DNA from: Pseudomonas baltica
GTDB lineage: Bacteria > Pseudomonadota > Gammaproteobacteria > Pseudomonadales > Pseudomonadaceae
Assembly: GCF_014235765.1 (NCBI RefSeq)
Contig: NZ_JACMYH010000008.1
Coordinates: 1 to 64,000 of the forward strand
Reading direction: 5' to 3'
DNA length: 64,000 nucleotides
The notes below the pieces were generated by a model. It had not been told where the DNA came from and searched no databases. It worked only from the letters and a program-made list of their open reading frames with translations. Below, in pieces: positions 25,790 through 34,807 of the stretch. The first letter of the stretch is position 1. Every line of letters begins with the position of its first letter. A program made the translations under genes and the position numbers.

Positions 25790-26799
25790 GAGGACACTCC
25801 AAGGCTCTTGAACAGTTCACCCAGTTCAGCCAGCTCGGGGCGCCGCGCCAGTACCGTCTCTATATAAGAGAAGAAACGCGGCGCGTCGGCCAGGTAACGG
25901 GGTTTGCCATCACGATGGCAGATACGGGCAAAAATGCCGATCACTTTCAGATGACGCTGCACGCCCATCAGATCACTGGCACGGCAGAACTCGGCGAAGT
26001 CCAGCTGCACCGGCACGCCCTGCTCGCCCGCCCGTTCCCAGTAGCGCTGCAACCAGGTCTGCACACGCGCTTCGGGCCAGCTGAGGAAGGCGTCCTTGAA
26101 CAGGCAGGTGATGTCGTAGGTGACCGGGCCGTAGACCGCATCCTGAAAGTCCAGCACGCCCGGGTTGGGCTCGCTGCGCATGAGGTTGCGCGGCATGTAG
26201 TCGCGATGCACCAGCACCTTGGGCTGCGCCAGGGCGCTGTCGATCAGGCGCGTGCACACCCGTTGCCAGGCGGCCGATTGCTCGGCGTCGAGCTGCTTGC
26301 CCAAAGCCTTGCCGACATACCATTGCGGAAACAGCTCGAGCTCGCGCTGCAACAGCGCAACGTCGTAGCTGGGCAGGTCCCCGCTGGCCGGCAGTTTCTG
26401 CAGTGCCAGCAGCGCGTCGATGGCATCGGCAAACAGCGCGTCGGCGTTGTCCGCATCGATCACGTCCAGGTAGGTCTGGTGGCCCAGATCGCTCAACAAC
26501 AGGAAGCCGCGCTCGAGGTCCTGGGCATGAATCTGCGGCACATTGAGGCCGGCGCTCGCCAGCAGTTCGTCGATTTTCACGAACGGCGCGCAGTTTTCCT
26601 GGGGCGGCGGCGCATCCATGACGATAAAACTGCGACCCTGGCCCTGCCAGCGAAAGTATCGGCGAAAACTTGCATCGCTACTGGCCGCGGTCAACGTGGC
26701 CGGGGGTACGGCGCCCCATTGGCGAGCCTGGAAGAGCTTCTCCAGCTGCTCGTCGAGCCATGTTTTGAGGTGTTGCAGGCGTACATCTTGATCAGGCAT
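25786..26799 (-). CDS. amgK: N-acetylmuramate/N-acetylglucosamine anomeric kinase
   Basis: Aminoglycoside phosphotransferase-fold kinase of 337 residues that phosphorylates MurNAc at C1. The catalytic loop VHRDYMPRNLM and the metal-binding LDFQDAVYGPVTYD are present. It is the first gene of amgK-murU-djlA and is divergent from lptD across 130 bases, a conserved pairing in pseudomonads that sets wall recycling beside outer-membrane assembly. Confidence 0.93.
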   Translation of the reverse strand: MPDQDVRLQHLKTWLDEQLEKLFQARQWGAVPPATLTAASSDASFRRYFRWQGQGRSFIVMDAPPPQENCAPFVKIDELLASAGLNVPQIHAQDLERGFLLLSDLGHQTYLDVIDADNADALFADAIDALLALQKLPASGDLPSYDVALLQRELELFPQWYVGKALGKQLDAEQSAAWQRVCTRLIDSALAQPKVLVHRDYMPRNLMRSEPNPGVLDFQDAVYGPVTYDITCLFKDAFLSWPEARVQTWLQRYWERAGEQGVPVQLDFAEFCRASDLMGVQRHLKVIGIFARICHRDGKPRYLADAPRFFSYIETVLARRPELAELGELFKSLGVSS

Positions 26800-26929
26800 T
26801 GCAAGGGTCTCCGACGGCGCTAGCCGTCAAGCGGGTCATGCTTTATTATCCAGCATCTTTTTCAGACCATCGAGAGGCGTGCGGCCCCCCCGCGGGCAAG
26901 ATGGCACGCAGGAAGCCCGGACTAATAAG

Positions 26930-29692
26930 ATGGCATTGAAATCCCCCGCGTTTCGTAAAAAATTTCCGTTGCTGGTCACTGGCGGTTTGCTGGTGATGCA
27001 ACCCATGGCCACCCCGTTCGTTTTTGCTGCAGAGCAATTCGACTGCCAAGTCTCCGCTGCTGGTGCCTGGGACTGCAACCCCAAGGCCAACGCCGCGCAG
27101 TTGCCGCCGCGCCCCGTGCACGACGGCGCGGCAGTGGCGAGCGGCGGCAGCGGTGCCTCTTCACGCGAAGAGAAAACCGTCGGACCGGTTGCGGTCACGC
27201 AGAGCAAGGGCCGTGGCCTGAGCTCGCGCAGCCCCGACTACAGCCATCTCGACTGGGTGCCGCGCAGCAAGCTGACCGCCGCCCAACTGGCCGAGACCGG
27301 GCCGTACTGCTCCGGTGCGTACATCGAGCCGGTGCGTCCGGGCATGAACGACAACACCCCGAAGAGCGAGGCACCGACCTTCATCGGCGCCAAGGCTTCG
27401 CGCTACCAGACCGAGGAGCAGATCGCCTCGCTGGCCGGTGACGTCGTGATGCGCCAGGGCAGCATGCAGATCGAGGCCGACGAGGCCAGCCTGCACCAGG
27501 CCGAGAACCGCGGCGAGCTCAACGGCAACGTCAAGCTGCGCGACAACGGCGCGCTGGTCGTGGGCGACCACGCCCAGATCCAGCTCGACACCGGTGAGGC
27601 CCAGGTCGACAACGCCGAATACGTGCTGCACAAGTCGCGCATCCGCGGCAATGCGCTGTACGCCAAGCGCGCCGAGAACGCGATCATCCGCCTCAAGGAC
27701 GGTACCTATACCACCTGCGAGCCGGACAGCAACGCCTGGCAGCTCAAGGGCAACAACATCACGCTGAACCCGGCCACCGGTTTCGGCACGGCGACCAACG
27801 TCACCCTTCGCGTGAAGGATATTCCGGTGCTGTACACGCCGTATATCTACTTCCCGATCGACGACCGTCGCCAGTCCGGCTTCCTGCCGCCGTCCTTCGC
27901 CAGCGACAGCGACAGCGGCTTCACCCTGGTTGCCCCGTACTACTTCAACCTGGCGCCGAACTACGACGCCACGTTGTACCCGCGCTACATGGCCAAGCGT
28001 GGCTTGATGATGGAAGGCGAATTCCGCTACCTGACCAAGACCAGCGAAGGCCAGTTCGGCGGCGCGTACCTGAACGACGAAAACGACGATCGCAGCCAGC
28101 AGTCCGACTACGACAAGACCCGCTGGATGGTCAACTGGCAGCACAAGGGCGGCCTGGATTCGCGCCTGACCACTGAAGTCGACTACACCGACATCAGCGA
28201 TCCGTACTACTTCCAGGACCTGCAGTCGGACCAGATCGGCGTCGAGCGCACCGACTGGATCAATCAGCAGGGTGCCCTGACCTATCGCGGTGACAACTAC
28301 ACCGCACGCTTGAACGCCCAGGCGTACAAGCTGGCGACCGTGGCCGACATCACCCCGTACAACCGCATGCCGCAGATCACCTTCAACGGTGCGCTGCCTT
28401 ACCATCCGGGCGGTCTGGACTTCACCTACAACAGCGAGATCGTGCGTTTCGAGCGTGACCTGCGCACCGGCACCTTCATCAACGAAGACGGTTTCGGCGA
28501 GCGCCGCATCGACAATAACGTGACAGGCCTGGCGCGTGCCAACGGCAACCGCCTGAACCTGGAGCCGGGCGTGTCCCTGCCGCTGAACTGGAACTGGGGC
28601 TTCGTGCGTCCGTCGCTCAAGTACATGTACACCCAGTACGATCTGGACCTGGACAGCCAGGGCAAGAACAGCCTGCTGGCCGACGAGCGTTTCAGCAGCT
28701 CGCAGAACCGCGGCGTACCGATCGCCAGCATCGACAGCGGCCTGTACTTCGACCGCGACACCCAGATGTTCGGCACCAACTTCCGCCAGACTCTGGAACC
28801 GCGCCTGTTCTACCTCTATGTTCCCGAGGAAGACCAGACCGACATTCCAGTGTTCGACACGTCGGAAACCACCTTCAGCTATGGCTCGCTGTTCCGCGAA
28901 AACCGCTTCACCGGTTCCGACCGCGTGGGCGACGAGAACAAGCTGTCGCTGGGCGTGACCAGCCGCTGGATCGAGGAGAACGGTTTCGAGCGTCAGCGCG
29001 TGGCCGTCGGCCAGGCCGTATACTTCAAGGATCGTGAAGTGCAACTGCCGGGCGTCGATTTCAAGACGCGCGACGATGCCCAGGCCAACGTTTCGCCGTA
29101 CGCCCTGGAGTACGAATATCGCTTCAACCGCGACTGGCGCTTCAGCTCGGACTTCAACTGGGATCCGGACAGCCGCAGCACCCGTTCGGGCAGCGCGATG
29201 TTCCACTACCAGCCTGAAGACAACCCGAACAAGGTGGTCAACCTGGGCTACCGCTACCGCGACGACACCGTGCACTACGATTCGGCGACCGGTCGCTGGA
29301 CCTTCGGTGGCGACTACGGTCAGCCGGGTGATCCGAACTACGTGAAGGACTACTACAAGATCCAGCAGCATGACTTCTCGGTCATGTGGCCGATCGTGCC
29401 GCAGTGGAGCGTCATCAGCCGCTGGCAGTTCGACTACAACCGCAATCGCACGCTGGAAGCCTTTGGTGGTTTCGAATACGACAACTGCTGCTGGAAGATG
29501 CGTCTGATCAACCGCTACTGGGTTGACTACGACGAGTACAGCCAGGCCGCCCCGCAGAACGAAAAAGGCGACCACGGCATCTTCCTGCAAATCGTGCTGA
29601 AGGGCCTCGGTGGCGTGGTAGGCAATAAGGTCGAGGGTTTCCTCGACAAGGGCATTCAAGGTTATCGTGAACGTGAAGACCAAGCTATGTGA
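26930..29692 (+). CDS. lptD: LPS-assembly protein LptD
   Basis: Outer-membrane beta-barrel of 920 residues that inserts lipopolysaccharide into the outer leaflet together with LptE. A signal peptide spans about 1-35 (ends FVFAA). An N-terminal jellyroll (OstA) domain follows around residues 160-300 and the barrel fills the rest. Cys residues near the N-terminus (EQFDC, WDCN, YCSGA) and the C-terminal DNCCWKM are those expected for its disulfides. ATG 26930 gives a normal signal peptide; an in-frame extension to 26879 does not. Its 3' end overlaps surA by 26 bases. Confidence 0.95.
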   Translation: MALKSPAFRKKFPLLVTGGLLVMQPMATPFVFAAEQFDCQVSAAGAWDCNPKANAAQLPPRPVHDGAAVASGGSGASSREEKTVGPVAVTQSKGRGLSSRSPDYSHLDWVPRSKLTAAQLAETGPYCSGAYIEPVRPGMNDNTPKSEAPTFIGAKASRYQTEEQIASLAGDVVMRQGSMQIEADEASLHQAENRGELNGNVKLRDNGALVVGDHAQIQLDTGEAQVDNAEYVLHKSRIRGNALYAKRAENAIIRLKDGTYTTCEPDSNAWQLKGNNITLNPATGFGTATNVTLRVKDIPVLYTPYIYFPIDDRRQSGFLPPSFASDSDSGFTLVAPYYFNLAPNYDATLYPRYMAKRGLMMEGEFRYLTKTSEGQFGGAYLNDENDDRSQQSDYDKTRWMVNWQHKGGLDSRLTTEVDYTDISDPYYFQDLQSDQIGVERTDWINQQGALTYRGDNYTARLNAQAYKLATVADITPYNRMPQITFNGALPYHPGGLDFTYNSEIVRFERDLRTGTFINEDGFGERRIDNNVTGLARANGNRLNLEPGVSLPLNWNWGFVRPSLKYMYTQYDLDLDSQGKNSLLADERFSSSQNRGVPIASIDSGLYFDRDTQMFGTNFRQTLEPRLFYLYVPEEDQTDIPVFDTSETTFSYGSLFRENRFTGSDRVGDENKLSLGVTSRWIEENGFERQRVAVGQAVYFKDREVQLPGVDFKTRDDAQANVSPYALEYEYRFNRDWRFSSDFNWDPDSRSTRSGSAMFHYQPEDNPNKVVNLGYRYRDDTVHYDSATGRWTFGGDYGQPGDPNYVKDYYKIQQHDFSVMWPIVPQWSVISRWQFDYNRNRTLEAFGGFEYDNCCWKMRLINRYWVDYDEYSQAAPQNEKGDHGIFLQIVLKGLGGVVGNKVEGFLDKGIQGYREREDQAM

Positions 29693-30989
29693 TCTGCTGC
29701 GCCCAGTCGTGCTGGGCGCCATGCTGCTGGGCACCACGGCGCACGCCGCGGTGCAACAGCTGGACCGCGTCGTGGCCATCGTCGACAACGACGTGGTCAT
29801 GCAAAGCCAGCTCGACCAGCGCGTCAAGGAAGTGCAGCAAACCATCGCCAAGCGTGGCGGTGGCGTACCTGCAGCGAGCGTCCTGCAACAGCAGGTGCTG
29901 GAACGCCTGATCGTCGAGAATCTGCAGCTGCAGATCGGCGAACGTTCCGGCATTCGCATTACCGACGAAGAACTCAACGGCGCCATCGCCACCATTGCCC
30001 AGCGCAACAACATGTCGACCGAGCAGTTCCGTGCCGCACTGGCGCATGACGGCCTGTCGTATGACGATGCGCGCGAGCAGGTGAAGCGCGAGATGATCAT
30101 CAGCCGCGTACGCCAGCGTCGCGTGGCCGAGCGCATCCAGGTATCCGAGCAGGAAGTGAAGAACTTCCTCGCCTCGGACCTGGGCAAGATGCAGCTGTCC
30201 GAAGAACTGCACCTGGCCAACATCCAGATCCAGGTCCCGGAAAGCGCCAGCTCGGCGGCTATCCAGGCAGCGGCGAGCAAGGCCGAGGACATCTATCGCC
30301 AGCTCAAGCAGGGTGCCGACTTCAACAAGTTGGCGATTGCCAGCTCGTCGAGCGAGAACGCCCTGGAAGGCGGCGACATGGGCTGGCGCAAGCCCGCTCA
30401 GCTGCCGGCACCGTTCGACCGCATGCTCAGCAGCATGCCGGTCGGCGATGTCACCCAGCCGGTGCGCACGCCCGTGGGCTTCATCATCCTCAAGGTGCTG
30501 GACAAGCGCGGTGGCGCCACCCAGACCGTTGACGAAGTGCACGTACGTCACATTCTGTTGAAGCCGAGCGAGATTCGCAGCCCGGCCCAGACCGAAGAAC
30601 TGGCACGCAAGCTGTACGAGCGCATCGAAAACGGCGAGGACTTCGCTACTTTGGCGAAGAATTTCTCGGAAGATCCAGGTTCGGCGCTCAACGGCGGCGA
30701 TCTGAACTGGGTCAACCCTCAGTCGCTGGTGCCCGAGTTCCGCGAAACCATGGCGTCGACGCCGGTGGAAACGGTTTCGCGTCCGTTCCAGACCCAGTTC
30801 GGCTGGCATGTGCTGCAGGTGCTGGGGCGCCGTGCAACCGACAACACCGAGCAGGCCCGCGACCAGCAGGCAATGACCGTGTTGCGCAACCGCAAGTATG
30901 ACGAAGAGCTGCAGACCTGGATGCGCCAGATCCGCGACGAAGCCTACGTCGAAATCAAGCTGCCTGGCGCCGACCAGGCTGCGCAGTGA
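29667..30989 (+). CDS. surA: Periplasmic peptidyl-prolyl isomerase SurA
   Basis: Outer-membrane protein chaperone of 440 residues with a signal peptide (about 1-28, cleavage near AHAAVQQ), an N-terminal SurA domain and two parvulin domains, the second recognisable from VRHILLKPSEIRS and FAKNFSEDPGSALNGGDL-type motifs. The start is GTG 29667 inside lptD, or GTG 29673 two codons later. Overlap with lptD and with pdxA indicates one operon. SurA assists folding of barrels including LptD, which explains the linkage. Confidence 0.94.
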   Translation: MNVKTKLCDLLRPVVLGAMLLGTTAHAAVQQLDRVVAIVDNDVVMQSQLDQRVKEVQQTIAKRGGGVPAASVLQQQVLERLIVENLQLQIGERSGIRITDEELNGAIATIAQRNNMSTEQFRAALAHDGLSYDDAREQVKREMIISRVRQRRVAERIQVSEQEVKNFLASDLGKMQLSEELHLANIQIQVPESASSAAIQAAASKAEDIYRQLKQGADFNKLAIASSSSENALEGGDMGWRKPAQLPAPFDRMLSSMPVGDVTQPVRTPVGFIILKVLDKRGGATQTVDEVHVRHILLKPSEIRSPAQTEELARKLYERIENGEDFATLAKNFSEDPGSALNGGDLNWVNPQSLVPEFRETMASTPVETVSRPFQTQFGWHVLQVLGRRATDNTEQARDQQAMTVLRNRKYDEELQTWMRQIRDEAYVEIKLPGADQAAQ

Positions 30990-31972
30990 CCCCCAAGCGT
31001 TTCGCATTGACGCCCGGCGAGCCGGCGGGCATAGGTCCAGACCTGTGCCTGCTGCTGGCCGCGCAACCCCAGCCTCACCCCCTGATCGCCATCACCAGCC
31101 GTGATCTGCTCGCCGAGCGGGCCGCGCAGCTGGGGCTGGCCGTCAGTCTGCTGGAAGTCGATGCCGACGCCCTCCCCGACCAGCCTGCGCCAGCGGGCAG
31201 CCTGTACGTCTGGGACACGCCTCTGGGCGCGCCGGTACTCACCGGCCAGCTGAATACCGCCAACGCCGCGTTCGTGCTGCAGACCTTGACGCGTGCAGCG
31301 CAGGGCTGCCTCGACGGGCTGTTCGCGGGCATGATTACTGCGCCGGTGCACAAGGGTGTGATCAACGACGGTGGCATCGCGTTCTCCGGACACACTGAAT
31401 TCCTCGCCGACCTCACCGCTACCGAACAGGTGGTGATGATGCTTGCAACCGGCGATCTGCGCGTCGCACTGGTAACCACTCACCTGCCCCTGCGCGAGGT
31501 GTCCGATGCGATCACCGTCGAGCGCCTGGAGCGGGTCACGCGCATTCTGCACGCAGACCTGCAGGGCAAGTTCGGCCTGGCCCGGCCGCGCATCCTGGTC
31601 TGCGGTCTGAACCCCCATGCCGGCGAAAGCGGCCACCTGGGCCGCGAGGAAATCGACATCATCGAGCCTACCCTGGAGCGTCTGCGCGCCGAAGGCATGG
31701 ATCTGCGCGGGCCGCTGCCCGCCGATACGCTCTTCACTCCCAAATACCTGCAGCATTGCGATGCGGTGCTGGCGATGTATCACGACCAAGGCCTGCCCGT
31801 ACTCAAGTACAAAGGCTTTGGCGCCGCGGTCAACGTGACCCTGGGGTTGCCGATCATTCGCACCTCCGTGGACCACGGCACCGCCCTGGACCTGGCCGGA
31901 ACCGGCAAGGTCGATACCGGCAGCCTGCGCGTCGCCCTCGACACCGCCTATCGAATGGCCGAGACATTTTAA
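30986..31972 (+). CDS. pdxA: 4-Hydroxythreonine-4-phosphate dehydrogenase
   Basis: NAD-dependent enzyme of pyridoxal 5'-phosphate synthesis, 328 residues. The N-terminal TPGEPAGIGPDL and the metal-binding histidines in FSGHTEFLA and AMYHDQGLPVLK are conserved. GTG 30986 overlaps the surA stop as GTGA. The stop overlaps the next start as TAATG. Confidence 0.95.
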   Translation: MTPKRFALTPGEPAGIGPDLCLLLAAQPQPHPLIAITSRDLLAERAAQLGLAVSLLEVDADALPDQPAPAGSLYVWDTPLGAPVLTGQLNTANAAFVLQTLTRAAQGCLDGLFAGMITAPVHKGVINDGGIAFSGHTEFLADLTATEQVVMMLATGDLRVALVTTHLPLREVSDAITVERLERVTRILHADLQGKFGLARPRILVCGLNPHAGESGHLGREEIDIIEPTLERLRAEGMDLRGPLPADTLFTPKYLQHCDAVLAMYHDQGLPVLKYKGFGAAVNVTLGLPIIRTSVDHGTALDLAGTGKVDTGSLRVALDTAYRMAETF

Positions 31973-32778
31973 TGACCGAGCACTACCAACACCGGGCGCG
32001 CAAGCGCTTTGGCCAGAACTTTCTCCACGATGCCGGCGTGATCGACCGTATCCTGCGCTCCATCCACGCCAAGCCCGGTGAACACCTGCTGGAAATCGGC
32101 CCGGGCCAGGGCGCCCTTACCGAAGGCCTGCTGGGCAGCGGTGCGCAACTGGACGTGGTGGAACTGGACAAGGACCTGGTGCCGATCCTCAATCAGCAAT
32201 TCGCCGGCAAGGGCAATTTCCGCCTGCACCAGGGCGATGCATTGAAGTTCGACTTCACCAGCCTGGGCGCCGAGCCTGGCAGCCTGCGCGTGGTCGGCAA
32301 CCTGCCGTACAACATCTCCACCCCACTGATCTTCCACCTGCTGCACAACGCCCACCTGATCCGCGACATGCATTTCATGCTGCAGAAGGAAGTGGTCGAG
32401 CGCATGGCAGCAGGCCCTGGCGGCGGCGACTGGGGACGGCTGTCGATCATGGTTCAGTACCACTGCCGTGTCGAGCACCTGTTCAACGTCGGGCCGGGCG
32501 CGTTCAATCCGCCGCCCAAGGTCGATTCGGCCATCGTGCGCCTGGTACCTCACACCACCCTGCCCCACCCGGCCAAGGATCACCGCCTGCTCGAGCGAGT
32601 GGTGCGCGAAGCCTTCAACCAGCGGCGCAAGACGTTGCGCAACACGCTCAAGGCGCTGCTGCCCGTCGAGGCGATCGAAGCGGCCGGCGTCGACGGCAGC
32701 CTGCGGCCCGAACAGCTCGACCTGGCGGCTTTCGTGCGCCTGGCTGATCAACTCGCCGAACGAAGCGACCCGCTCTGA
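31972..32778 (+). CDS. rsmA: 16S rRNA dimethyladenosine transferase (KsgA)
   Basis: SAM-dependent methyltransferase of 268 residues that dimethylates two adjacent adenines at the 3' end of 16S rRNA. FGQNFLHD, the SAM loop LEIGPGQGALT and the catalytic NLPYNIS are all present. ATG 31972 shares its A with the pdxA stop. The C-terminal helical domain with RRKTLRNTLK is complete. Confidence 0.97.
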   Translation: MTEHYQHRARKRFGQNFLHDAGVIDRILRSIHAKPGEHLLEIGPGQGALTEGLLGSGAQLDVVELDKDLVPILNQQFAGKGNFRLHQGDALKFDFTSLGAEPGSLRVVGNLPYNISTPLIFHLLHNAHLIRDMHFMLQKEVVERMAAGPGGGDWGRLSIMVQYHCRVEHLFNVGPGAFNPPPKVDSAIVRLVPHTTLPHPAKDHRLLERVVREAFNQRRKTLRNTLKALLPVEAIEAAGVDGSLRPEQLDLAAFVRLADQLAERSDPL

Positions 32779-32886
32779 CCTCTAACCTGGACCAAGCGAT
32801 TGGTCCACAGGCCACCGCGTTGCCCCGGACTGACCCTGAACCGGCCAACGCCGGCTACATTAGCTCTCGTTTTCAAGGCCCTTTGC

Positions 32887-33267
32887 ATGTCCGATCCCCG
32901 TTATCAGATCGACGTCAGCGTCGTGACCCGTTTCCTGGCAGAACAATCACAGCCCGAGCAGCAGCGTTTTGCCTTTGCCTATACCGTTACCGTGAGCAAC
33001 AACGGACAGATACCGGCTCGCCTGCTGTCTCGCCACTGGGTGATCACCGATGGCGATGGCAAGGTCGAGGAAGTCCGGGGCGCCGGTGTCATTGGCCAGC
33101 AACCGCTGATCGCCGCCGGTGAAAGCCACACCTATTCCAGCGGCACGGTGATGGCCACCACGGTGGGCAACATGCAGGGCAGTTATCAGATGCAGGCCGA
33201 AGACGGCAAGCAGTTCGAAGCCGTCATCGCCCCGTTTCGCCTCGCCGTACCAGGCGCCCTGCACTGA
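32887..33267 (+). CDS. apaG: ApaG protein
   Basis: Single-domain ApaG/DUF525 protein of 126 residues with an immunoglobulin-like fold: FAYTVTVSNNG, RHWVITDGDGK and the GxGVxGxxP motif VRGAGVIGQQPLI. Its molecular role is not settled. It starts 108 bases after rsmA and its stop overlaps the apaH start by one base. The ATG at 32887 matches the family start. Confidence 0.94.
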   Translation: MSDPRYQIDVSVVTRFLAEQSQPEQQRFAFAYTVTVSNNGQIPARLLSRHWVITDGDGKVEEVRGAGVIGQQPLIAAGESHTYSSGTVMATTVGNMQGSYQMQAEDGKQFEAVIAPFRLAVPGALH

Positions 33268-34148
33268 TGGCAGTGTACGCAGTCGGTGACTTGCAAGGCT
33301 GCCTGCAGCCACTCAAGTGCCTGCTGCAACAGGTCGCCTTCGACCCTGCCAAGGACACGCTGTGGCTGGTGGGCGACCTGGTCAACCGCGGGCCGAGTTC
33401 GCTGGAAACCCTGCGCTACCTGTATGGCATGCGTGACGCGCTGGTGTGTGTGCTGGGCAATCACGACCTGCACCTGCTGGCGGTGGCCAACGACGCCGAG
33501 CGGCTCAAGCGCGGCGATACCTTGCGCGAAATCCTCGACGCACCCGACGGCCCGCAGTTGCTCGACTGGCTGCGCCGGCAGAAGCTGCTGCACCATGACG
33601 AACAGCGCAATGCCGTGCTGGTGCATGCCGGGATTCCACCACAATGGTCGCTGCGCAAGGCCTTGCGCCTGGCCGCCGAGGTCGAGACCGCGCTGCGTGA
33701 TGACCAGCTGTTCAAGCCTTTTCTGGACGGCATGTACGGCAACGAGCCGAACAAGTGGGACAAGGCGTTGCAGGGCGTTGCCCGCTTGCGTGTGATCACC
33801 AACTACTTCACCCGCATGCGTTTCTGCACCGCGGACGGCAAGCTCGACCTCAAGGGCAAGGAAGGCGCCGACACCGCGCTGCCCGGCTACGCGCCCTGGT
33901 TCGCCCACAAGGAGCGCAAGACGCGCGACCTGAAGATCATCTTCGGCCATTGGGCGGCGCTGGAAGGGCGTTGCGAGGCGCCGGGCGTGTTCGCGCTCGA
34001 TACCGGATGCGTGTGGGGCGGTGCGATGACGCTGCTCGACGTCGACAGCGGTGAGCGCCTGTCCTGCAAATGCACCGATGAGGGCGATGTGCACTTGCCT
34101 GCAGCGACCCCCGCGGCGGATTTCCCTCCCCCATGCGACAAACGCTAG
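33267..34148 (+). CDS. apaH: Diadenosine tetraphosphatase, symmetrical
   Basis: Metallophosphatase of 293 residues that cleaves Ap4A to two ADP. Metal motifs are AVGDLQGC, GDLVNRGP, LGNHDLHL and a later GHWAALEG. ApaH also removes Np4 caps from RNA in E. coli. Coupled to apaG by a TGATG junction. Confidence 0.96.
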   Translation: MAVYAVGDLQGCLQPLKCLLQQVAFDPAKDTLWLVGDLVNRGPSSLETLRYLYGMRDALVCVLGNHDLHLLAVANDAERLKRGDTLREILDAPDGPQLLDWLRRQKLLHHDEQRNAVLVHAGIPPQWSLRKALRLAAEVETALRDDQLFKPFLDGMYGNEPNKWDKALQGVARLRVITNYFTRMRFCTADGKLDLKGKEGADTALPGYAPWFAHKERKTRDLKIIFGHWAALEGRCEAPGVFALDTGCVWGGAMTLLDVDSGERLSCKCTDEGDVHLPAATPAADFPPPCDKR

Positions 34149-34176
34149 AATGGGCGACCAGCCCAGGAGCCTGTCC

Positions 34177-34500
34177 ATGACCGAATTCAAACGCATCCCT
34201 CCGCAAGACGTCCAGAGCCTGCGCGAACAGGGCGCCGTGGTGGTGGATATCCGCGACCCGCAAACCTTCGCGGCTGGCCATATCACCGATTCCACGCACC
34301 TGGACAACCACTCGCTGCACGGTTTCATCACTGCGGCCGATCTGGACAAGCCGCTGGTCGTGGTCTGCTACCACGGCAATTCCAGCCAGAGCGCCGCTGC
34401 CTACTTGGTGAGCCAGGGCTTTTCCGATGTGTACAGCATGGACGGCGGCTTCGAGCTATGGCGCAGCACCTTTCCGGGCGAAACCAGCCAGGCTGAATAA
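34177..34500 (+). CDS. glpE: Thiosulfate sulfurtransferase GlpE
   Basis: Single-domain rhodanese of 107 residues. The active-site cysteine lies in VCYHGNSSQ, the usual CxxGxxS-type loop of GlpE. The ATG 34177 is preceded by AGGAG 8 bases upstream. Last gene of the lptD-glpE series; a 9-base-pair hairpin follows. Function beyond sulfur transfer is not evident from context. Confidence 0.92.
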   Translation: MTEFKRIPPQDVQSLREQGAVVVDIRDPQTFAAGHITDSTHLDNHSLHGFITAADLDKPLVVVCYHGNSSQSAAAYLVSQGFSDVYSMDGGFELWRSTFPGETSQAE

Positions 34501-34807
34501 TCCTTCGCAAGCCCCGCGCGACGAAATTTTTTTCGTCGCCGACGCCGCGCCCCACGGGCCTTCGCAGCATTGTCGCCAGGCCCTGGCGGCAGTTAATTGC
34601 GCATCCGCGCTTGAAGTCTTCGATAACCAACTATCCTTAAGCTCAGGCCATCCATAACAGGGGAGAGCCGGTACACCGGCGCGCGGGTCAATCGGTCAAG
34701 GCTACAAGGGTGTTCTGGGGGGTATACGGCCACCACGGGGTTTGGGTGACCGCCAGCATCAACTGAGTGATCCGACGTCGGCTCCACGTATCGAGCGAGG
34801 TGACGTC
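34501..34807 (+). promoter_or_regulatory. Non-coding region before prkA with sigma-S-like promoter
   Basis: These 307 bases hold no gene. A perfect hairpin (34518-34539) follows glpE. CTATCCTTAA (34631-34640) closely matches the extended -10 of sigma-S promoters (CTATACTTAA type), and TTGAAG (34611-34616) lies 15 bases before its TATCCT core. A transcript from near 34644 would carry a leader of about 165 bases with a small palindrome GCCGG/CCGGC. The E. coli homologues yeaGH and ycgB are RpoS-dependent. Confidence 0.55.
34518..34539 (+). terminator. Terminator-like hairpin after glpE
   Basis: GCGACGAAA (34518-34526) pairs with TTTCGTCGC (34531-34539) around a TTTT loop. There is no T run after the stem, so termination may be partial. 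Confidence 0.55.

Noticed and set aside
27161..30292. Open frame of over 1000 codons on the minus strand opposite lptD and surA
   Set aside because: It is the mirror of two well-supported genes. Its sequence is a Val/Leu/Ala-rich reverse-frame product without recognisable domains.
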